NCBI GenBank assembly: GCA_038250515.1
Contig: JBBSCG010000002.1
Coordinates: 27,558 to 91,557 of the forward strand
Source of the DNA: JAICUY01 sp038250515
GTDB lineage: Bacteria > Chloroflexota > Limnocylindria > QHBO01
Direction of reading: 5' to 3'
Length of the DNA stretch: 64,000 nt
A model generated the notes under the pieces. It did not search any database. It had not been told where the DNA came from and saw nothing but the letters and a program-made list of their open reading frames with translations. The position numbers were made by a program, and so were the translations under genes. Positions 59,797 to 64,000 of this stretch are shown piece after piece (the stretch's first letter is position 1; every line of letters begins with the position of its first letter).

Positions 59797-61106
59797 GTGT
59801 GCCGCCCGACACCGCAGGCCCGCGCACCCCTGCTTCCGATCCCTCTGATCCACTCATCGGTCAGCTTGTCGGTGAGCGCTACCGGATCGCGTCGATGGTT
59901 GCCCGCGGCGGAATGGCGCGCGTCTATCGCGCCAGGGACGTCCGGCTCGACCGTGACGTCGCGTTGAAGATCCTGTCCGCGCCCTACACGCACGATCCGG
60001 GGTTCGCACGTCGCTTCCTGGCCGAGGCGCGCTCCGTCGCGGCACTCTCCCATCCGAACCTGGTGCACGTCTACGACTCAGGCGTCGACGGGCAGCTGCG
60101 CTACATCGTGATGGAGCTTCTCGAGGGGTATCGGCCGTTGCGCACGGAGCTGGCGCGCCACGAACGGCTGGATACAGGCGACGCCGTGCGGATAGCGGAA
60201 GAGATCCTGAGCGGGCTGCGCGTCGTGCACGAGCACGGCCTGGTCCATTGCGACGTCAAGGCTGGCAATGTGATGGTCGGTCCGGGACCGACCAAGCTCA
60301 TCGACTTCGGCATCGCCCGCGCGCCGCACGCGGTGACCGACGAAGCCACCTCACTCGGCTCGCTGCATGCCATGCCGCCCGAGCAGCTACGCGGCGATGA
60401 CCTCACCGCGGCCAGCGATCTGTTCGCGCTCGGCGCCGTGCTGTACATCGCGCTGACCGGACGCGTCCCGTACCCTGGCGACAATCCGGATGAGGTCGTG
60501 GCGTCACAGCAGGTCGGTCGGCCCGCAGCTCCCTCCGCCCTTGCACCGGGAATCGGCCCGACGCTCGATGCGGTGGTGCTGCAGGCCCTCGAGCCCGAGC
60601 CGTCGCTCCGTTTCGAGAGCGCGGCGGCCATGGCTCGGGCGCTCGACGTCGCCGCAGGAGAGGTGGCGGGGGCGCGACACACCGACCAGACGACCCGGAT
60701 CGTTCGCGTCCCGCAGCGTTCACGGCCGGTCAGGCACCGTGCTCGACACCGATGGCTCGTGCCGCTGATGGCCAGCCTCGCGCTGGCCATTGCGGCGGTC
60801 GTTGCGGTCGGAATTCTCCTCAACCGGCCGTCGGTGCTGCCGGGAGCCGGCACCGGCGCCAGCCAATCGGTCGGAGCCACGGCCACGCCGACGCTGCGAC
60901 CGGGCACGGTGCGCGTACCCGACACGATCGGCCTCACCGAGGCCCAGGCGGAGGCCGTCGCCCGTGCGTCGCTTCTGCGCTGGACGATCCAGTGGCGCGA
61001 GAGCGCCGACCATGCGCCCGGGATCTATGACCAGGAGCCGGCCGCTGGCGAGCTGGTCGACAACGGCAGCCGCTTCACGATGTACGCCTACCGGCCGGCT
61101 CACTGA
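59793..61106 (+). CDS. Ser/Thr protein kinase with PASTA domain, HCD variant
   Basis: The 437-residue membrane kinase has a glycine loop (VARGGMARVYRA, 37-48), Lys59 in VALKIL, Glu78, a catalytic loop HCDVKAGN (152-159), and DFGIARAP (171-178). The catalytic Asp154, Lys156 and Asn159 are intact, but the HRD arginine is Cys153, so it is a non-RD kinase. One membrane helix (about 318-337) is followed by a single PASTA domain (VRVPDTIGLTEAQAEAVARA, about 371-435) outside the cell. It resembles PknB-like kinases sensing peptidoglycan fragments. Confidence 0.92.
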   Translation: MSVPPDTAGPRTPASDPSDPLIGQLVGERYRIASMVARGGMARVYRARDVRLDRDVALKILSAPYTHDPGFARRFLAEARSVAALSHPNLVHVYDSGVDGQLRYIVMELLEGYRPLRTELARHERLDTGDAVRIAEEILSGLRVVHEHGLVHCDVKAGNVMVGPGPTKLIDFGIARAPHAVTDEATSLGSLHAMPPEQLRGDDLTAASDLFALGAVLYIALTGRVPYPGDNPDEVVASQQVGRPAAPSALAPGIGPTLDAVVLQALEPEPSLRFESAAAMARALDVAAGEVAGARHTDQTTRIVRVPQRSRPVRHRARHRWLVPLMASLALAIAAVVAVGILLNRPSVLPGAGTGASQSVGATATPTLRPGTVRVPDTIGLTEAQAEAVARASLLRWTIQWRESADHAPGIYDQEPAAGELVDNGSRFTMYAYRPAH

Positions 61107-61114
61107 GTGCCCAT

Positions 61115-61189
61115 CTATACTTCGTCAGCGATGCTCAGGGCCTTGCCCGGTGCGCATCGGTCCTGAAGACACACGAAGGAGAAGACTGC
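61115..61189 (+). promoter_or_regulatory. Promoter and leader of the leucyl aminopeptidase gene
   Basis: TATACT near 61116-61121 is a -10 candidate. A leader of about 60 bases follows, containing CATCGGTC (61156-61163). GAAGGAGAAG ends about 6 bases before ATG 61190, a clear ribosome-binding site. This gene is one of the few in the window with a conventional leader. Confidence 0.45.
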
Positions 61190-62665
61190 ATGCGCTTGCG
61201 CGCTGAATCATCGAAGGCTGCATCCGTCGAGGCCGATGTCCTGGCCGTCCCGATCTACAAGGACGACGTCGAGATTAGCGGCGAGCTGGCGGAGCTGGAC
61301 GTCGCGTCCGGCGGGGTGATCCGCGCTGCCATCGACTGGGGCGAGTTCAATGTCGCCGAGCACTACACGGCGCTGATCGACGGCGGCAATCTGCCGGTCG
61401 ACCGGATCCTGCTGGTCAACGGCGTGCGACGCGGTCGCGGCGCGTGGCGCGCGCGGCGCATCGCATCGACGGCCACGCGGCGACTCCAGGGACGCGGCGT
61501 GAAGCGCCTGGCGCTCTGGCTGCGTGACGGTGAGGACGACGACGGTTACGCTGCCGCGGTGGTCGGTGCGCTGCAGGGCACGTATCGGCCGATGGATATC
61601 TACGGCCGCGTGCGCGATACCGATGCAATGAAGCGCAGCGTGGCAGAGGTCCTCCTGCTGGGCGCGACGAGCCAGGACGTCCTCGACCGAGCGCAGGTCA
61701 TGGCCGAGGCGGTCGAGTGGGGCCGCACCCTCGCCAACCGGGCGTCGAACGACCTGTATCCGGAGAAGATGGCCGAGGCGGCGCGCTCGCTCGAAGACGA
61801 CGGCTGCACCGTTGAGGTGCTCGATCCGGAGCGGATGGCCGCCCTGGGCATGGGCTCACTGCTGGGCGTCGGCCAGGGCGCCACGCATGGCCCCCGGCTG
61901 ATCGCCATCAAGCTGCCCGGCTGGGAGAAGGCTTCAGCCGATCGGCGGCTGGCCATTGTTGGCAAGGGCGTCTGCTTCGACTCGGGCGGGATCAGCATCA
62001 AGCCGGCCGACAAGATGGAGGATATGAAGCACGACAAGTCCGGCGCCGCCGCGGTGATCGCCGCCGCGCGTGCGGTTGCTCGCCTGGCTCCGGACGCGCC
62101 GCTGATGGCGGTCGCGCCGATGGTCGAGAACATGCCCGGTGGCAACGCGCAGCGACCCGGCGACGTGGTCAAGGCCATGAACGGGCGGACGATCGAGGTG
62201 ATCAATACCGATGCGGAGGGTCGTCTGATCCTGGCCGATGCGCTGCACTGGGCGGAGACCCAGGGCGCCACCCACCTCGTCGATATCGCAACCCTCACGG
62301 GCTCCTGCTCGATCGCCTTCGGCGAGCTGATCAGCGCTTACTTCAGCAAGCCGCGGGAGTGGGGGACTGAGATTCAGGCCGCTGCCGATGCCACGGGCGA
62401 GTGGTTCTGGGAAATGCCGCTGGCGATGGAGTACCGCGCCTCGCTCGACACGCCGTACGCTGACATCAAGAACTCGGGGACTCGGGATGGCTCGCTCATC
62501 AAGAGCGCCGTCTTCCTCTCGGAGTTTGTGACCAAGCCGTGGGTGCACATCGACATTGCCGGTACGGCCTATCTCAGCGCCGACAAGGCCTGGAACGCGA
62601 AGGGCTGCATCGGGACGGGCGTGTCGACACTGGCGCGCCTCGCCATGGATTACGCCCGCAACTAG
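61190..62665 (+). CDS. pepA: Leucyl aminopeptidase (M17)
   Basis: This dizinc aminopeptidase of 491 residues has GKGVCFDSGGISIKPADKME near 257 with the metal and catalytic lysine residues, the M17 signature NTDAEGRLILADAL near 342, and LTGSCSIAFG near 368. The N-terminal macrodomain-like part is about 1-160. The start is well supported by GAAGGAG. M17 peptidases form hexamers in the cytosol and take part in peptide turnover. Confidence 0.95.
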   Translation: MRLRAESSKAASVEADVLAVPIYKDDVEISGELAELDVASGGVIRAAIDWGEFNVAEHYTALIDGGNLPVDRILLVNGVRRGRGAWRARRIASTATRRLQGRGVKRLALWLRDGEDDDGYAAAVVGALQGTYRPMDIYGRVRDTDAMKRSVAEVLLLGATSQDVLDRAQVMAEAVEWGRTLANRASNDLYPEKMAEAARSLEDDGCTVEVLDPERMAALGMGSLLGVGQGATHGPRLIAIKLPGWEKASADRRLAIVGKGVCFDSGGISIKPADKMEDMKHDKSGAAAVIAAARAVARLAPDAPLMAVAPMVENMPGGNAQRPGDVVKAMNGRTIEVINTDAEGRLILADALHWAETQGATHLVDIATLTGSCSIAFGELISAYFSKPREWGTEIQAAADATGEWFWEMPLAMEYRASLDTPYADIKNSGTRDGSLIKSAVFLSEFVTKPWVHIDIAGTAYLSADKAWNAKGCIGTGVSTLARLAMDYARN

Positions 62666-62689
62666 CGCGGGAGTCGCGGAGTAACGAAA

Positions 62690-62717
62690 GCGGGCGTCGG
62701 AATCTTCCGGCGCCCGC
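62690..62717. terminator. Bidirectional hairpin between pepA and csbD
   Basis: GCGGGCGTCGG (62690-62700) pairs with CCGGCGCCCGC (62707-62717) over 11 positions with one G-U wobble, around a 6-base loop AATCTT. It lies between convergent genes and probably ends both transcripts. No long T-run is present. Confidence 0.65.
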
Positions 62718-62735
62718 ATCAGTCCTCAGGAGAGG

Positions 62736-62927
62736 TCAGTCGTCCTTGTCGTCGACCATGTCGCGAGCGGCATCCTTGACCTTGCCCCAGCCTTCTTGCA
62801 GGTTGCCTTCGGCCTGGTCGCGCTGGCCCTCGGCCTCGGTATTCGGGTTGTCGGTCGCGTCGCCAACGGTCTCCTCGGCCTTGCCCCAACCCTGCTTGAC
62901 CTTACCTTCGATCCGATCCTTATCCAT
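62736..62927 (-). CDS. CsbD family stress protein
   Basis: The 63-residue highly charged protein (MDKDRIEGKVKQGWGKAEET, then AEGQRDQAEGNLQEGWGKVK) matches the CsbD family, small general-stress proteins with duplicated GKVK/GWGKA motifs. ATG 62927 follows GAGGAGG at about 8 bases, whereas the longer frame lacks a ribosome-binding site. The molecular function of the family is not known. Confidence 0.9.
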   Translation of the reverse strand: MDKDRIEGKVKQGWGKAEETVGDATDNPNTEAEGQRDQAEGNLQEGWGKVKDAARDMVDDKDD

Positions 62928-63063
62928 GGAGTGGTCCTCCTCTAAGGCGGCCGTGGGTGGCCGCTGCCACATCGTTGGCAGATCGCGTGCCAACGGTGCC
63001 GATTCAGGACGATCGGCCCATGTCGCGATAGCGCTCGGTTGAGTAGGATCTCCCGGTGCGGCT

Positions 63064-63801
63064 GTGCACCGCCGCGAACCTCATGGAGCTGATCGATTGC
63101 CCTTTGTCATCGGGATAGGCGTCGTCTTCGCTGCGCTTGGCGCCGCCGCGGAACGACTGGCCAGCGTCTGGCCGGCGGACGAGGCCAGGCGCCGCCGCGC
63201 GGGCATGCGCACCGTCCTGCTCGCCGTCGTTTCGGGCCTGGCCGCATCGGCCATCGTGCTTCGCTCGCAATTGCCGGCGTGGGCGACGGGCGCGTATCTC
63301 GTCTTCCTGGCGCTGCTGGTTCTCCTATCGGCGACCGATCTCGAGCAGCGTCGCCTGCCGCACCTCGTGCTCGATCCGCTCATCGTGGCTGCCGTCGCCT
63401 TTGTGCCGTTCAATCCGACGGTCGGGATCAGCGACGCGCTGCTGGGCGGCGTCGCCGCGGTGAGCTTTCTCGGTGTTCTCGGACTGGTGGTGCGCGGTGG
63501 CGTGGCCCTCGGTGACCTCTACCTGATCGCGCCCTTGGGGCTGCTGCTCGGCTGGCCCTCGATCTTCGTGGCGATCTTCGTTGCCGGATTGCTTGCCGCG
63601 CTGACCAGCGTGGTCCTCCTCGTTTCGCGCCGCGCCGGCCTCAAGAGCTACATCCCCTTTGGTCCGTTCCTCGTCGCCGGTGCGATCGTGACGCTGCTGC
63701 GCGAACCGCATCTGCTCGGCGACGGCGTGGCCCTGCTGGCTGATGGGTCGGCGAGGGTTGCCCCGCTCGCGGCGCTGCTCCTCCGCGGGCGGCCGATCTG
63801 A
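63064..63801 (+). CDS. A24 family (prepilin-type) peptidase
   Basis: This integral membrane aspartic peptidase has about 245 residues and six to eight hydrophobic segments. The first active-site region is SATDLEQRRLPHLVLD near 89 (Asp followed by the basic/IP-like pattern). The second is GGVALGDLYLIAPLGLLLGW near 145, where the usual GxGD reads ALGD. Prepilin peptidases or preflagellin-type enzymes are likely. The N-terminal cytoplasmic methylase domain of PilD is absent. The start is uncertain: GTG 63064 follows a TAGGAT -10-like hexamer at 63044, and TTG 63097 also fits. Confidence 0.8.
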   Translation: MHRREPHGADRLPFVIGIGVVFAALGAAAERLASVWPADEARRRRAGMRTVLLAVVSGLAASAIVLRSQLPAWATGAYLVFLALLVLLSATDLEQRRLPHLVLDPLIVAAVAFVPFNPTVGISDALLGGVAAVSFLGVLGLVVRGGVALGDLYLIAPLGLLLGWPSIFVAIFVAGLLAALTSVVLLVSRRAGLKSYIPFGPFLVAGAIVTLLREPHLLGDGVALLADGSARVAPLAALLLRGRPI

Positions 63802-63804
63802 TGA

Positions 63805-63828
63805 CGTGCCGTGCAGCTGCCCGGCACG
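63805..63828 (+). terminator. Stem-loop after the A24 peptidase gene
   Basis: CGTGCCG (63805-63811) and CGGCACG (63822-63828) form a perfect 7-bp stem with a 10-base loop directly after the stop codon. No T-run follows, so it is a probable but weak terminator. Confidence 0.5.
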
Positions 63829-63987
63829 ACTTGCGCAACTTGGTATGCTGTTGTGGGTTGCTTCTCCGTCCATGTCCGCCGGGCGCCGGGCGCTGAGCCC
63901 ACCATCCCGTTTCCGCGTCTTATCAGCCAGAGCCGCATGGTGCCCGCCGCGCGGCGCCAGTCTGGCTCCGGTCAGTCCAAGGAGCTC
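63829..63987 (+). promoter_or_regulatory. Leader region of the last, truncated gene
   Basis: A gene-free stretch of about 160 bases. A TATGCT -10-like hexamer lies near 63843-63848. AAGGAG lies 3 bases before ATG 63988, a ribosome-binding site. Confidence 0.35.
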
Positions 63988-64000
63988 ATGTCGCGTAATC
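63988..64000 (+). CDS. Start of a truncated gene
   Basis: ATG 63988 with AAGGAG just upstream begins MSRN and runs off the window. Too little is visible to name it. Confidence 0.5.

Overview
The window is a dense, high-GC (about two-thirds G+C by eye) bacterial chromosome segment with about 57 protein genes, short gaps and many 1-4 base stop/start overlaps (ATGA, GTGA, TTGA). No rRNA, tRNA, insertion sequence, integrase, prophage or CRISPR array was seen. A nickel superoxide dismutase with its dedicated protease, many leaderless-looking genes, and lipoprotein, PASTA-kinase and LCP genes suggest an aerobic high-GC Terrabacteria member. The best guess is Chloroflexota (Limnocylindria-like), with Actinobacteriota as the alternative; this is inference from gene content, not a phylogeny.

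Layout. 1-6.6 kb: end of metK, proC, and a sugar-phosphate set (mannose-1-phosphate guanylyltransferase, phosphohexomutase, PGI/PMI) with a DUF374 acyltransferase and a SWIM zinc-finger protein. 6.6-9.7 kb: a cobalamin riboswitch in front of a three-gene ABC importer (lipoprotein, permease, ATPase). 9.7-13.8 kb: AI-2E-type permease and trpS (minus strand), divergent from birA, a sigma factor and a small membrane protein. 13.8-23.2 kb: a fatty-acid operon, accD-accA-BCCP-like-fabD-accC-fabZ-fabF-accB-fabH-fabG-nudix. It carries two biotin-carrier-like genes, one without the biotinylation lysine, and no acyl carrier protein gene. 23.5-24.4 kb: sodN-sodX. 24.4-30.3 kb: a receiver-like small protein, deoC, a DsbA-family protein, a sigma factor with an O6-alkylguanine-DNA alkyltransferase, and two aldehyde dehydrogenase genes, the second lacking the catalytic half. 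30.3-32.9 kb: an Nramp-fold transporter with non-canonical metal-site residues, overlapping a soluble PRC/MgtE-N/CBS protein. 33.1-34.2 kb: a CGNR regulator divergent from two tiny genes, with duplicated inverted operators and a strong terminator. 34.2-36.8 kb: PolX and a membrane protein. 36.8-40.6 kb: a promoter-led operon of a TPR/acidic-tail protein and a 937-aa protein joining a degenerate DNA-methylase core, a Zn-ribbon and a PD-(D/E)XK-like C-terminus; this is the best candidate for an undescribed system. 40.6-51.8 kb: a CsoR/RcnR regulator with an RcnR-like operator on its start codon, two PIG-L deacetylases, an ABC exporter, a DUF255 thioredoxin protein, YjbQ, an LCP lipoprotein, a zinc-ribbon membrane protein, an adenosine-deaminase-family enzyme, Mrp and a phosphoesterase. 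51.8-58.9 kb: a BMP-type nucleoside importer operon (minus strand), a HAD phosphatase and a canonical adenosine deaminase. 58.9-64 kb: a membrane-anchored protein, a PASTA Ser/Thr kinase, leucyl aminopeptidase, CsbD, an A24 peptidase and the start of another gene.

Two sequence-wide patterns stand out. A -10-like TANNNT hexamer often lies 6-10 bases before a start codon that has no Shine-Dalgarno sequence, suggesting widespread leaderless transcripts. The octamer GACCGATG/CATCGGTC occurs roughly three dozen times by eye, where base composition predicts only two or three. All coordinates and counts were made by reading; nothing was searched against a database.
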